A stretch of 64,000 nucleotides of DNA from Pontibacter virosus (GTDB taxonomy: Bacteria > Bacteroidota > Bacteroidia > Cytophagales > Hymenobacteraceae): assembly GCF_003096355.1 (NCBI RefSeq), contig NZ_QEKI01000002.1, positions 124,001 through 188,000 of the forward strand, in the 5' to 3' direction. Positions 36,258-45,622 of the stretch are shown piece after piece (within the stretch, counting starts at the first letter, position 1; the number at the start of each line of letters is the position of its first letter). The position numbers and the translations under genes were made by a program. The notes below the pieces were generated by a model that made no database searches, was not told the origin of the DNA, and saw only the letters and a program-made list of their open reading frames with translations.

Positions 36258-36878
36258 ATGGAAATGATGCTGGCCACTTTTTCGGCCCTGTTTAGTGTGG
36301 TGAACCCCTTCGGGGCGATGCCCGTCTTTTTGACCCTCACCCAGGATGACACCCCCTCCAACCGCAACCAGCAAGCGCTTCGAGCCTGCATTTACATGGC
36401 GCTTATTCTGGCGGTCTTCTTTCTGGCCGGACAGTATGTACTCAACTTTTTCGGCATCCGACTGCACGACATTCGCATTGCGGGTGGGCTCATGATCATG
36501 AAAGCAGGCTTCGAACTACTTTCCAGCAAAGCACACCGGGGCAAAAAGGTTTCGAAAGGCGTACTTAGAGAGGGTATGCAGAAAGAAGATATTTCCTTTG
36601 CACCACTGGCCATGCCCATGCTTTCCGGGCCCGGGGCAATTGCAGTGAGCATCGGCTTTTATTCCGATGCATTACAACTTACCGACTTGGGCCTGGTGGT
36701 AACGGCCATTATCGCAGTGGCCGTAGTCGCTTATGTTATCCTGATCTTCTCGCACCAACTGCTGCAATTTATGGGAAAAGCCGGCCTGTCGGCCTTATCG
36801 CGTATCATGGGTTTTCTGGTGCTTTCGATCGGGGTTAACTTTATCGTGACAGGTATACAGGGATTGTTTTTTGTATAA
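36258..36878 (+). CDS. MarC family integral membrane protein, copy 2
   Basis: This 206-residue protein has six hydrophobic helices and the same motifs as copy 1 (S-V-V-N-P-F-G-A-M-P-V-F; L-A-M-P-M-L-S-G-P-G-A-I-A-V-S-I). The paralogues differ mainly in the middle loop (S-S-K-A-H-R-G-K-K here). The 200-base spacer with its own promoter box suggests separate transcription. A tandem duplication with divergence is the simplest explanation. Function in the family is not known. Confidence 0.87.
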   Translation: MEMMLATFSALFSVVNPFGAMPVFLTLTQDDTPSNRNQQALRACIYMALILAVFFLAGQYVLNFFGIRLHDIRIAGGLMIMKAGFELLSSKAHRGKKVSKGVLREGMQKEDISFAPLAMPMLSGPGAIAVSIGFYSDALQLTDLGLVVTAIIAVAVVAYVILIFSHQLLQFMGKAGLSALSRIMGFLVLSIGVNFIVTGIQGLFFV

Positions 36879-37784
36879 ATCAAGATGTTTATGCTCGATT
36901 AACATCCCCCTACCCCTCCCGAATCAATCCCGGGATCTTCGCCCTCGAAGGGGGACTTTCCCGCTGATGCTTTCCGGTCTGTCATCCTGAAAGGATCTTG
37001 GTTGAAATAGAGGGCCCCTACCCCCGGAGGTTAAGCAGTTGCTATAATACACCCCTGCCCCTCTTTTTATAGGGTCCCTACCCTAGAGGGGAATTTCTGC
37101 CGTTACCTCTTGTCAGGTATAAGCACTGTGGCTATAGAAGTCTTTTTGCAATACCGGGTCCAACCACCCCTACCCCTCCTTATCCAAGGAGGGGAGTTTC
37201 ACCCCATCCCAGCCTTCCCCTAAAAACAGGGGAAAGACCATGCCCTTGCCATCTCATAGGTATAAGCACTGTAGCACAGACCACTGGCAGGTATAGCAAG
37301 GTTAACTCGCACGCTCACTACGAAGCAGAAAGCTTTGCCCAGTGTACGGCCGACGATTTTGTGTTTGAGCGGTCAGCGAGTTTAAAATCGTCTTGATTTT
37401 TTTGCTTACTTTTTTCATCAAGGAAAAAAGTGAGGCCCGCCGCACAGGCGAAGCTATGAAATAGTACAGTTAAGGTATAGCTAGACAGCCACTACGCCAG
37501 TTACAAACTGGCCATCATATTCAACCACCAGTTTCGCTATCGCTAAACTTGCGGTTTGAGTAGATGCAGCTATACCTATACCTGGGCCAGAGGCCCCACC
37601 ATAGCAGACACGAGCGAGGACGCTCGCGCCATCAAGCTATACTTGCAAAACTTACCTCGCCGGCAAAGCGAAAACAAAAACTCAACATTCCTCTCTAACC
37701 AAGAGTAATAACCTTTAACCATAAGGCATACCACCTGTTCGTTTGATGATAACAATCATCTTCCGACAGTCAGCATTTTTAACG
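36879..37784. repeat. 0.9-kb gap filled with dispersed repeat modules (copy A)
   Basis: There is no credible gene. Bases 37160-37632 carry, in order, a C-rich block (CCAACCACCCCTACCCC), a GGTATAAGCRCTGT block, ACCACTGGCAGGTATAG, GACGATTTTGTGTT, GTCAGCGAG, a CTTGAN6-7TTGCTTACTTTTT hairpin block, AAGCTATGAAA and a block (37571-37632) ending in a CGAGCG...CGCTCG palindrome. The same blocks occur in the same order at 45121-45540. A GTCATCCTGAAAGGATCTTGG segment (36981) recurs, inverted, near 3614-3636. Confidence 0.75.
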
Positions 37785-37792
37785 TATCTTTG
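37785..37792 (+). promoter_or_regulatory. -7 box of hemE (probably leaderless)
   Basis: TATCTTTG matches TAnnTTTG and ends 4 bases before ATG 37797. Confidence 0.65.
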
Positions 37793-37796
37793 TGCC

Positions 37797-38837
37797 ATGC
37801 AATTGAAGAATGACCTGCTTATAAGAGCCGCCAAAGGAGAAACCGTAGAACGTACTCCGGTGTGGCTGATGCGCCAGGCCGGCCGCATCTTACCCGAATA
37901 CAGAGCCGTACGCGAAAGCCTGAGCGGATTCAAGGAACTAGTGGAAACACCGGATCTGGCCGCTGAAGTGACCATCCAACCCGTAGATATTCTCGACGTG
38001 GATGCAGCTATTATCTTTTCTGACATCCTTGTGGTGCCGGAGGCGATGGGCTGTACCTACGAGATGGTGGAAAAGCGCGGGCCATGGTTTCCAAAGACCA
38101 TCCGCACCGAGGCTGACCTGGCCCGTTTGCGCGTTGCCGATCCACACGAGCATTTAGGTTATGTGTTGGAAGCCATCAAGGTAACCAAAAGAGCCCTGAA
38201 CGGACGTGTGCCGCTTATTGGTTTTGCGGGTGCACCATGGACGATTCTGGCTTACATGGTAGAAGGCAGCGGCTCGAAGACATTCTCGCATGCACGCGGT
38301 CTGCTCTATACCAATCCGAAACTGGCGCACCAGATGCTGCGCATGATCACGGATACTACCATCGCGTACCTGAAAGCACAGGTAGAGGCAGGTGCTAACC
38401 TGATTCAGGTATTCGACTCCTGGGCAGGCATACTTACCCCGGCGCACTACCGTGAATTTTCTTTGCCTTACATCACCGAGATTTGCAACGCCATCAACGA
38501 TGTGCCGGTAACCGTGTTCGCCAAAGGCGCTTTCTTTGCACTGGAAGATTTCAGCAAGCTCAACTGCGAAACCATCGGCCTCGACTGGAACATGGACATC
38601 AAAACGTCCAGAGCGCAGGTTGGCCCGAACAAAACGCTGCAAGGCAACATGGACCCATGCCTGCTTTACAGTTCGTTCGAAACGATTGAGCGTGAAACCA
38701 TCAAGATGCTAAAGGAATTCGGACCGCAGCGCCATATTGCCAATCTTGGCCATGGCGTATACCCTGACACTGACCCTGAGAAAGTGAAATGCTTCATTCA
38801 GACGGTGAAAGCGTATGGGAGCGCCGACAGAGTTTAA
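37797..38837 (+). CDS. hemE: Uroporphyrinogen decarboxylase
   Basis: This 346-residue cytoplasmic enzyme decarboxylates the four acetate side chains of uroporphyrinogen III to give coproporphyrinogen III in heme synthesis. It has the signature [12 protein letters not shown] at about 19-30, the I-I-F-S-D-I-L active-site Asp region (about 75-81), G-F-A-G-A-P-W-T and a late H-x-L-G-H-G-V. ATG 37797 is preferred to an ATG 54 bases upstream because the -7 box lies between them and the product then has the usual N-terminus. No other hem genes are adjacent. A strong terminator follows. Confidence 0.96.
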   Translation: MQLKNDLLIRAAKGETVERTPVWLMRQAGRILPEYRAVRESLSGFKELVETPDLAAEVTIQPVDILDVDAAIIFSDILVVPEAMGCTYEMVEKRGPWFPKTIRTEADLARLRVADPHEHLGYVLEAIKVTKRALNGRVPLIGFAGAPWTILAYMVEGSGSKTFSHARGLLYTNPKLAHQMLRMITDTTIAYLKAQVEAGANLIQVFDSWAGILTPAHYREFSLPYITEICNAINDVPVTVFAKGAFFALEDFSKLNCETIGLDWNMDIKTSRAQVGPNKTLQGNMDPCLLYSSFETIERETIKMLKEFGPQRHIANLGHGVYPDTDPEKVKCFIQTVKAYGSADRV

Positions 38838-38924
38838 GAATTAGAGCGTTTGGGAGTCGGCGAGTAAATGAATTAAGAAGTCATGAGTCGCCGTATTCTT
38901 TGAAGATCTCCCAGATTTTAAAAT

Positions 38925-38969
38925 AAAGCCCCTATAGCAGGTAACAACCTAACTATAGGGGCTTTCTGT
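38925..38969 (+). terminator. Terminator of hemE
   Basis: Thirteen-bp perfect arms (38925-38937 and 38953-38965) with a 15-nt loop, followed by C-T-rich sequence. Confidence 0.8.
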
Positions 38970-39068
38970 TTATAACCTTTTGTCTTATTAAGACAAACTC
39001 TATATTTCTCAACTCTTTAACACTCCCTTACTCTCAAACTTTCTTACTTCCCAACTCCCAAACTCCGA

Positions 39069-40868
39069 TTACCCGACCGGAAGGTGCGTCTCCGGGTATT
39101 TGTAGGCGGTGGTAGTGGCGCGTGTACTCAGGGCGAGCGCCAAGGTTAACGTACCTACCCTGCCTATGAACATCGACACGATGATAACTCCCTTCCCTGC
39201 ATCCGAAAGTCCTGCGGTTATACCTGTGCTGAGGCCCACCGTAGCAAAGGCCGATACCTGCTCAAAGGCCAATCGGAAGATATCGAACTGCGAGTCGGTG
39301 ATGGTGAGAATGAACAGGAAAAAGATATTGATCATGGCAGCGAACGTAAATACCGAAAAGGCCTTGTAAGACACGGAGTGCGGAATGGTACGGTTCCCTA
39401 TCTCCACGTTGCGCTTACCACGTATAGTCGCCCATACCGACAGCAGGATAATCGTGAAGGTGGTGGTTTTGATGCCGCCCCCGGTAGAGCCAGGCGATGC
39501 CCCGATGAACATAAGGAAAATAAACATCAGCAAGGTAGGCACATTGAGCGCTGAGATATCTAGGGTGTTAAATCCAGCGGTACGTGTGGTTACTGCTTGA
39601 AAAAAAGAGGCAATCACGGCTTCCACAAAACTGAGCTGAGCCAAAGTATTGTAATACTCCAGCAGGAAAAAGCCCATTGTACCCATCGTAATCAAGACGG
39701 CCGACGTGAAAATGGTGATACGCGAGAGCAGGCGCCAGTTACGCCATGGCCGCTCCATTCGTGCCCGCATCGATTTTGGCGACAGCACATCGAGGATGGT
39801 CGGAAAACCAATGCCCCCGAAAATAATTAGGAGGGCCACATTCAAGTGCATCACATAAGAAAACCGCACAGGCTCAGTGTACAACCCCTCGGGGAAAAGC
39901 GACAATCCGGCGTTACAGAAAGCAGACACGGCATGAAAAACTGAGAAGAAGATTTTGCTTCCCAAGCTCTCGAATTGTACTTCCTGCCCCCATGTCATGA
40001 AGATAATCACAGCCCCTATGGCTTCAATTGAGAAGGTCATCACGACCAGTTTGCGCAGCAGGTTCTTAGTATAGAATAGCGATTCGCTCTCCATGATCTC
40101 GTACATGGCTACGTGCTGTTTTATACCTACCCCCTGTCGCATCAGGGTGGCAAAGAAGGTGGCAAAGGTCAATATACCCAAGCCTCCTAACTGTACAAGC
40201 ATCAGTAGCACCACCTGCCCCGAAAAAGTAAAGTAAGTTCCAGGATCCACTACAGCCAGGCCTGTTACGCAGGAAGCGCTGGCCGCCATAAAAAGGGCGT
40301 CAATAAAACGCATGCTGCCCGGCGAGGTGATCATGTTAGGCATCATCAGCAGGCCTGCTCCTATCAGGATCAGGAATACGAAACTTAGCAGAAAAGTGAG
40401 GGTAGGCTTGAACTGCAGGGTTTTGAGATGCACCCGGGTTTCGAGCAGTTCTATAACCAGCAGCAGCAGCATAAACAATGATACTACCACCCGGTATACT
40501 TCTACAGAAAGCGGAATATCAATACTATCAAAAAACGTGTATATAACTGATTCCTGCAATCCGTAGGTGCTCACTTCATTGAGCAGGATGATTGCCATCA
40601 GCAAGCCTTCGAACCATGTGCGCCTCAGGAACTTCTTCCGCTCGAAGCTATAGAGGATGCGGAACAGGTAGATAATGACGAAAATCGACAGAATGGCGTC
40701 GATGGCATTAAACAGCAACTGAACCATTTCAGGCTTTTGTGCAATACCGTGAGCATAGATTAGCAGGCCAACCGAAACAAGGGAAAGCAGGTAGGTGGTA
40801 CGGCGCATCAGGGCGTACGCCCTAAGCTTACTGCCATAAAGCGCCCTGTTTAGCTCTTCTGTGCGCAT
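39069..40868 (-). CDS. TrkH/KtrB-type potassium (cation) uptake protein, copy 1
   Basis: This 599-residue inner-membrane protein has the four pore loops of the Trk/Ktr/HKT family: S-C-V-T-G-L, F-C-N-A-G-L, T-A-G-F-N-T and A-T-V-G-L-S-T, with the family glycines. About 150 extra N-terminal residues with four or five helices precede the usual channel core. It would import K+ together with a cytoplasmic nucleotide-binding partner (TrkA/KtrA); none is nearby. It is last in the minus-strand operon, with 34 bases between it and its paralogue. Confidence 0.92.
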   Translation of the reverse strand: MRTEELNRALYGSKLRAYALMRRTTYLLSLVSVGLLIYAHGIAQKPEMVQLLFNAIDAILSIFVIIYLFRILYSFERKKFLRRTWFEGLLMAIILLNEVSTYGLQESVIYTFFDSIDIPLSVEVYRVVVSLFMLLLLVIELLETRVHLKTLQFKPTLTFLLSFVFLILIGAGLLMMPNMITSPGSMRFIDALFMAASASCVTGLAVVDPGTYFTFSGQVVLLMLVQLGGLGILTFATFFATLMRQGVGIKQHVAMYEIMESESLFYTKNLLRKLVVMTFSIEAIGAVIIFMTWGQEVQFESLGSKIFFSVFHAVSAFCNAGLSLFPEGLYTEPVRFSYVMHLNVALLIIFGGIGFPTILDVLSPKSMRARMERPWRNWRLLSRITIFTSAVLITMGTMGFFLLEYYNTLAQLSFVEAVIASFFQAVTTRTAGFNTLDISALNVPTLLMFIFLMFIGASPGSTGGGIKTTTFTIILLSVWATIRGKRNVEIGNRTIPHSVSYKAFSVFTFAAMINIFFLFILTITDSQFDIFRLAFEQVSAFATVGLSTGITAGLSDAGKGVIIVSMFIGRVGTLTLALALSTRATTTAYKYPETHLPVG

Positions 40869-40902
40869 TTAATCAAGTTGAAGTCTCAAAGCTAATACAG
40901 GC

Positions 40903-42702
40903 TTAGCCAATAGCCAAATGCGTATCAGGATACTTATAAGCGGTAGATGAAGCTCTGGTGCTAATGGCCAGTGCCAGGGTGAGCGTACCTACCCTGCCAA
41001 TGTACATCGACAGGATGATCACGGTCTTTCCTACATCTGAGAGGCCGGCTGTTATACCTGTACTTAGCCCAACAGTGGCGAAAGCAGACACCTGCTCGAA
41101 GGCCAGCCGAAGAATGTCAAACTGGGAGTCTGAAATGGAGAGAATTATCAGGAAAAGAATATTGAAACCAACTGCAAAGGTAAACACCGCAAAAGCCTTG
41201 TAAGACACCGAGTGCGGGATAGTGCGCCTTCCTATTTCGATGTTGCGCTTGCCCACAATGGTCGTCCACACCGCAAGGATGATAACGACAAAAGTCGTTG
41301 TTTTGATACCGCCACCCATCGAGCCCGGTGAGGCGCCAATGAACATTAGCATCATCATGATCAGCAACGCCGGCACAGAGACCGCTGAAATATCTACTGT
41401 GTTAAAGCCAGAAGAGCGGGTAGTCGTTGACTGGAAAAAGGAAGTAATGAGCGCCTCTGCAAAGTTCAGGTGCGAGAGCGTGTTAAAGTACTCGAGCAGG
41501 AAGAAAGTAATAGTTCCAAAGGCCAGTAATGCTGCCGATGCATATACTGTCACCCGCGTCATCATTTTCCAGTTGCGCCATGGGGTTGCCATACGGGCAC
41601 GCATCGCTTTCGGTGAGAGGACGTCAAGGATGGTCGGAAAGCCAATGCCTCCCATGATAACGAGTGCGGCAATCGTTAGGTGCAGCACGTAAGCCTTTTG
41701 AAGCGGATTACTGTAAAGCCCCTCCGGGTACAGCGAGAATCCGGCGTTACAAAAACCTGAGACAGCATGGAACACGGAGAAAAAGATCTTGCTTCCCAGT
41801 CCCACAAATTCGGCGTCAACACCCCATGTCATAAAAATAATGACAGCCCCGATGGCTTCTATCGTTAAAGTCATGGCGATAAGCTTACGCAGCAGGCCTT
41901 TGGTAAAGGAAATTGACTCGCTCTCCATGATCTCGAACATCGCCACGTGCTGTTTTATACCAATCCCCTGTCGCATCAGGGTGGCAAAGAAAGTGGCAAA
42001 GGTCATCACTCCTAATCCGCCGAGTTGCACCAGCACCAGCAGCACGACCTGCCCTGAAAAGGTAAAGTAAGTGCCGGGATCAACTACCGCCAGGCCTGTA
42101 ATACATGAGGCGCTGGTTGCCATAAAGAGCGCATCGACAAAGCGCATACCTTCCGGAGCATTGGTCATTTTAGGCAGCATGAACATGGCCGTGCCCAAAG
42201 CGATCAGCGTGATAAAGCTCATCAGAAAGGTGATGGCAGGTTTTACCTGGAGCGTCTTGAGGTGCACTCTGGTTTCGAGCAGCTCGACTATGAGCAGCAG
42301 GAGCATGTACAGCGACACCAGTAAGCGGTATACCTCCACCGATAGAGGCATTCCTACTCCCTCGAAGATGTTGTAAATAATGGGAAAATTGAACAGATAA
42401 GTACCGACATGGTTGACCAGGATGATCCCCATCAAAATACCCTCAAACCAGGTGCGCCTCAAGAATTTAGCACGCTCGAAGCCATAGAGAATACGCAGCA
42501 GGTATATCACGACAAAGACTCCGAGTATGGCGTCGATGGCGTAGAAAATAAGCTGAAGGGTCTTGGGGTCTGTCACGACACCGTGTGCATACAGCAGCAA
42601 GCCTATCGCCACGATGGTGAGCGTATAGGTGGTGCGGCGCATCAGCATGTATGCCCGCAGCTTGCTGCCGTATAGGAGCCTGTTAAGCTGTTCGGTGTTC
42701 AT
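40903..42702 (-). CDS. TrkH/KtrB-type potassium (cation) uptake protein, copy 2
   Basis: This 599-residue protein aligns end to end with copy 1, including the N-terminal helical extension. Its pore loops are S-C-I-T-G-L, F-C-N-A-G-F, S-S-G-F-N-T and A-T-V-G-L-S-T, so filter glycines are intact. The start codon lies 20 bases inside the end of the kinase gene upstream, implying translational coupling. Equal length and moderate divergence indicate an old tandem duplication. Different ion affinity or a heteromer with copy 1 is possible but not shown. Confidence 0.92.
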   Translation of the reverse strand: MNTEQLNRLLYGSKLRAYMLMRRTTYTLTIVAIGLLLYAHGVVTDPKTLQLIFYAIDAILGVFVVIYLLRILYGFERAKFLRRTWFEGILMGIILVNHVGTYLFNFPIIYNIFEGVGMPLSVEVYRLLVSLYMLLLLIVELLETRVHLKTLQVKPAITFLMSFITLIALGTAMFMLPKMTNAPEGMRFVDALFMATSASCITGLAVVDPGTYFTFSGQVVLLVLVQLGGLGVMTFATFFATLMRQGIGIKQHVAMFEIMESESISFTKGLLRKLIAMTLTIEAIGAVIIFMTWGVDAEFVGLGSKIFFSVFHAVSGFCNAGFSLYPEGLYSNPLQKAYVLHLTIAALVIMGGIGFPTILDVLSPKAMRARMATPWRNWKMMTRVTVYASAALLAFGTITFFLLEYFNTLSHLNFAEALITSFFQSTTTRSSGFNTVDISAVSVPALLIMMMLMFIGASPGSMGGGIKTTTFVVIILAVWTTIVGKRNIEIGRRTIPHSVSYKAFAVFTFAVGFNILFLIILSISDSQFDILRLAFEQVSAFATVGLSTGITAGLSDVGKTVIILSMYIGRVGTLTLALAISTRASSTAYKYPDTHLAIG

Positions 42703-43702
42703 GGGTTTCGTACAGCCTGTTCACTTTTGCTTCCTGGAACAAGCGGTTTCTATCGACAGGCACCACGCCTACCTGTTCACACACCAGGCCACCGCCCAGG
42801 TTGCTCAAGCCGGCCATAAAGGGCAGCGATGTTTTCAGCGCCATACAAAGCGCCGCAATACTAATGACGGTATCACCGGCCCCCGACACGTCGGAAATGG
42901 AACGGCGGTGCGCAGGTATGTAGGTCTTGGTTTCGCCATTTGCCACAAATACGCCCCGTTCCGAGAGTGTTACGAGCACTTGTTTCGTGGTCAGCCGTTC
43001 TTGCAGTTGCGCGACAGCCTCTTCAAATGCAGGCAAGTTCTCGTCAGCGAAATCTACTTTCAGGCCTTCCTTTAGTTCTTTCAGGTTTGGTTTGAAAAGT
43101 GTGCAGCCTTTGTAGTTCAGGAAGTTTTTCTTCTTCGGGTCGACCACACTCGGTATACCCCGCTCGTTGGCCAGCTGTATAAAACGGGCAATGTTATGCT
43201 CCGAGAACACGCCTTTGTCATAGTCCTCAAACACGACCACATCGGCCCGGTCGAGCAGCTTCAGGTAATGTTCCTCTAAGTGGCGTTCTTCATAGTCGGC
43301 CAGATTGTGCTCAATCTCAGCGTCCACGCGCAGTAGTTGCTGACCGCCAGCAATAATGCGGTGTTTGATAGTAGTTACCCGCTCCGGGCTCTGCACGATG
43401 CCTTCTGTGGAGAGGTTGCGATCTTCCATCAGGCGCAGGAAATCGCCGCCATCCGCGTCGTCGCCGATCACAGAGCAAAGCAGCGGTGTGGCGCCCATGG
43501 CCTGCACATTCAGGGCCACGTTGGCAGCTCCGCCCAGTCGCTTCTCACGTTTCACTACGTTCACGATCGGCACCGGTGCCTCTGGCGAAATGCGCGTCGA
43601 CTTGCCCCACAGGTATGAGTCGATCATCACGTCGCCCACGATGAGCACCGTCAGTTGGTCGAAGGCACTGAAAATATCTTCTAAATTGGTATGCTGATTC
43701 AT
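42683..43702 (-). CDS. D-glycero-beta-D-manno-heptose-7-phosphate kinase-like (RfaE1/HldE kinase domain)
   Basis: This 339-residue PfkB-fold kinase has the two ribokinase signatures: an N-terminal R-L-G-G-A-A-N-V-A-L-N and a C-terminal D-V-S-G-A-G-D-T with the catalytic Asp. The early D-S-Y-L-W-G-K and R-I-S-P-E-A-P-V-P-I-V segments are characteristic of RfaE1, which phosphorylates heptose 7-phosphate in ADP-heptose synthesis for LPS. The nucleotidyltransferase domain found in bifunctional HldE is absent. It overlaps the aminotransferase stop by one base and the TrkH start by 20 bases. No other heptose genes are nearby. Confidence 0.87.
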   Translation of the reverse strand: MNQHTNLEDIFSAFDQLTVLIVGDVMIDSYLWGKSTRISPEAPVPIVNVVKREKRLGGAANVALNVQAMGATPLLCSVIGDDADGGDFLRLMEDRNLSTEGIVQSPERVTTIKHRIIAGGQQLLRVDAEIEHNLADYEERHLEEHYLKLLDRADVVVFEDYDKGVFSEHNIARFIQLANERGIPSVVDPKKKNFLNYKGCTLFKPNLKELKEGLKVDFADENLPAFEEAVAQLQERLTTKQVLVTLSERGVFVANGETKTYIPAHRRSISDVSGAGDTVISIAALCMALKTSLPFMAGLSNLGGGLVCEQVGVVPVDRNRLFQEAKVNRLYETHEHRTA

Positions 43703-44910
43703 TATTGCAATTTGGCGAGGCTCTCCTTGATGCGGCGGAGTGCCTCGATTAGTTTATCGTCGGATGTGGCGTAAGAGAAACGGATACACTGCGGCGCACC
43801 AAATGCCTCGCCACTCACTAGCGCCACATGGGCGTCTGTGAGCAGGTATAGGCTCAGATCCAGCGCACTGTTAATGATGTTACCGTTAATGCTCTTTCCG
43901 AAGTAATAACTTACATCCGGGAAAATGTAAAATGCGCCGGTCGGCACGTTGGTTTTGAACCCCGGTATATCCTGCATGATCTCCAGCACCAAGTCACGGC
44001 GGCGCAGGTACGCGTCACGCATCTCCAGAGCCGATTCATTCCCACCGAGCAGCGCCGCATGGGCAGCCTTTTGGGCGATGGAGCAGGTTCCAGACGTGAT
44101 CTGGCTCTGCATTTTCTCGCAGGCAACGGCGATATCTTTGTGCGCGGCAATGTAACCTACACGCCAGCCCGTCATGGCATAACCTTTCGAGAAGCCGTTC
44201 ACAGTGATCACGCGGTCTTTGATAAAGTCGAAGCCGGCCATGCTGGCATGCTTACCCCCAAAGTTGATGTATTCGTAGATCTCGTCGGCAATGATATATA
44301 CCTGCGGATGTTTCTCCAGCACTTTGGCAATCGCCAACAGTTCTTGCTCGTCGAATACCGAACCGGTCGGGTTGCAAGGCGAGGAATACATCACCACTTT
44401 GGTATTGGAGGTGATGGCATTCTCAAGTTGCTCTGGGGTCACTTTAAAGTCGTTCTCCAGACGGCCCTGCAGCGGCACCGGTATACCTTCGGCCAGCTTC
44501 ACGATCTCTTCATACGACACCCAGTAAGGCGAAAAGACGATCACCTCGTCCCCCGGATTTACCAGGCACATCACTGCATTGGCAATGGATTGCTTGGCTC
44601 CTGTCGACACCACAATATTATCCGGACCGTAGTCCAGGTTGTTGTCGCGCTTGAACTTGTCGGCAATGGCTTGGCGCAGCGCCGGATAGCCCGGTACCGG
44701 GGTATAGAAGGTAAAGCCGTCGTCAATCGCCTCTTTCGCGGCGTCTTTGATGTACTGTGGTGTTTGAAAATCCGGCTCCCCGAAGCTCAGGTTGATGATG
44801 TCGTGCCCCTGTGCGGCGAGTTCGCGGCCTTTTTTGGCCATCGCGATGGTCTGCGACTCCGACAGCGCCATAATTCTGTCTGAAAGTATGTGTGATGCTA
44901 TGTTCTGCAT
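43702..44910 (-). CDS. Pyridoxal-phosphate aspartate aminotransferase (class I)
   Basis: This 402-residue fold-type I aminotransferase has F-G-E-P-D-F near the N-terminus, V-S-T-G-A-K-Q-S phosphate contact, S-P-C-N-P-T-G, I-A-D-E-I-Y-E-Y, and the PLP lysine in N-G-F-S-K-G-Y-A-M-T-G-W-R-V-G-Y. C-terminal R-F-S-Y-A holds the substrate carboxylate Arg. Its class (Thermus/Rhizobium AspC-like) transfers amino groups between aspartate and 2-oxoglutarate. It is the first gene of the operon with the heptose kinase and TrkH pair; the genes share no obvious pathway. Confidence 0.93.
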   Translation of the reverse strand: MQNIASHILSDRIMALSESQTIAMAKKGRELAAQGHDIINLSFGEPDFQTPQYIKDAAKEAIDDGFTFYTPVPGYPALRQAIADKFKRDNNLDYGPDNIVVSTGAKQSIANAVMCLVNPGDEVIVFSPYWVSYEEIVKLAEGIPVPLQGRLENDFKVTPEQLENAITSNTKVVMYSSPCNPTGSVFDEQELLAIAKVLEKHPQVYIIADEIYEYINFGGKHASMAGFDFIKDRVITVNGFSKGYAMTGWRVGYIAAHKDIAVACEKMQSQITSGTCSIAQKAAHAALLGGNESALEMRDAYLRRRDLVLEIMQDIPGFKTNVPTGAFYIFPDVSYYFGKSINGNIINSALDLSLYLLTDAHVALVSGEAFGAPQCIRFSYATSDDKLIEALRRIKESLAKLQ

Positions 44911-44930
44911 GCTTGTTCTTAATTAAGCTC

Positions 44931-44938
44931 CAAAGTTA
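44931..44938 (-). promoter_or_regulatory. -7 box of the aminotransferase operon
   Basis: On the minus strand TAACTTTG matches TAnnTTTG, 20 bases upstream of the start codon at 44910. Confidence 0.6.
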
Positions 44939-44990
44939 ATATAATGCAAGAGAAAACCAGTGAAATGGGGTGGGATTATGGAGTGAACAA

Positions 44991-45540
44991 TATGGCGCGA
45001 GCGTCCTCGCTCGTAACTACCATGGTGGGGGCTCTGGACCAAAACAAGAGGGGAACATCTATCATTACTCTTTCAAGGTACAAGCTTTGTGGATGCTGCA
45101 GTTCCTGTGCTTTACCGAATCCAACCACCCCTACCCCTCCTTATCCAAGAAGGGGAGCTTCTGCCGCTACTAGTTTACAAGTATAAGCGCTGTCGTTTCT
45201 GCCACAAACCACTGGCAGGTATAGAAAGACTAACTTGTCCCGGAAGCTATGAAACAAATAGCTTAAGCCAGGTGCACTGATGACGATTTTGTGTTGGGGT
45301 TGTAGGGGTCCCCCTGTCAAGAGCGATCAGCGAGTGGGGTAGGGGCCCTCGATTTGGAGCGTCTTGACCTTTTTGCTTACTTTTTGTGTCAAGACAAAAG
45401 TAAGGCCAGCCCGGCCAGGGCAAGCTATGGAACAAGACTAATTGCTACACCTGCAACTGCAATCGCTACAAAATGAGCTATACCTATATCTGGGCCAGAG
45501 GTCTCACCATGGTAGACACGAGCGTGGACGCTCGTGCCAT
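44991..45540. repeat. Dispersed repeat modules (copy B plus a short inverted copy)
   Basis: The gap 44939-45622 has no credible gene. Bases 45121-45540 repeat, in the same order, the blocks listed for 37160-37632. Bases 44991-45040 hold an inverted copy of only the last block (GCGCGAGCGTCCTCGCTCG...). The hairpin block at 45361-45405 pairs CTTGAC with GTCAAG and CTTACTTTT with AAAAGTAAG. Confidence 0.75.
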
Positions 45541-45562
45541 ACCTATACCTCTGTACCTTACC

Positions 45563-45595
45563 AAAAAAACAAAAAGGACATGCTTTCGCATGTCC
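45563..45595 (-). terminator. Terminator of clpS-recR
   Basis: Perfect 8-bp arms (45576-45583 and 45588-45595) with a 4-nt loop; on the minus strand a T-rich run follows, 27 bases past the recR stop. Confidence 0.85.
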
Positions 45596-45622
45596 CTCCT
45601 CAGCTATTACAAACCGCAAGTT

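Noticed and set aside
44059-44883. 274-codon open frame opposite the aspartate aminotransferase
   Set aside because: It is antisense to an intact enzyme with all catalytic motifs; rich in His/Arg/Val as usual for such shadows.
37160-45540. The repeat blocks as a CRISPR array
   Set aside because: Blocks differ from each other, are not regularly spaced, and there are no cas genes.
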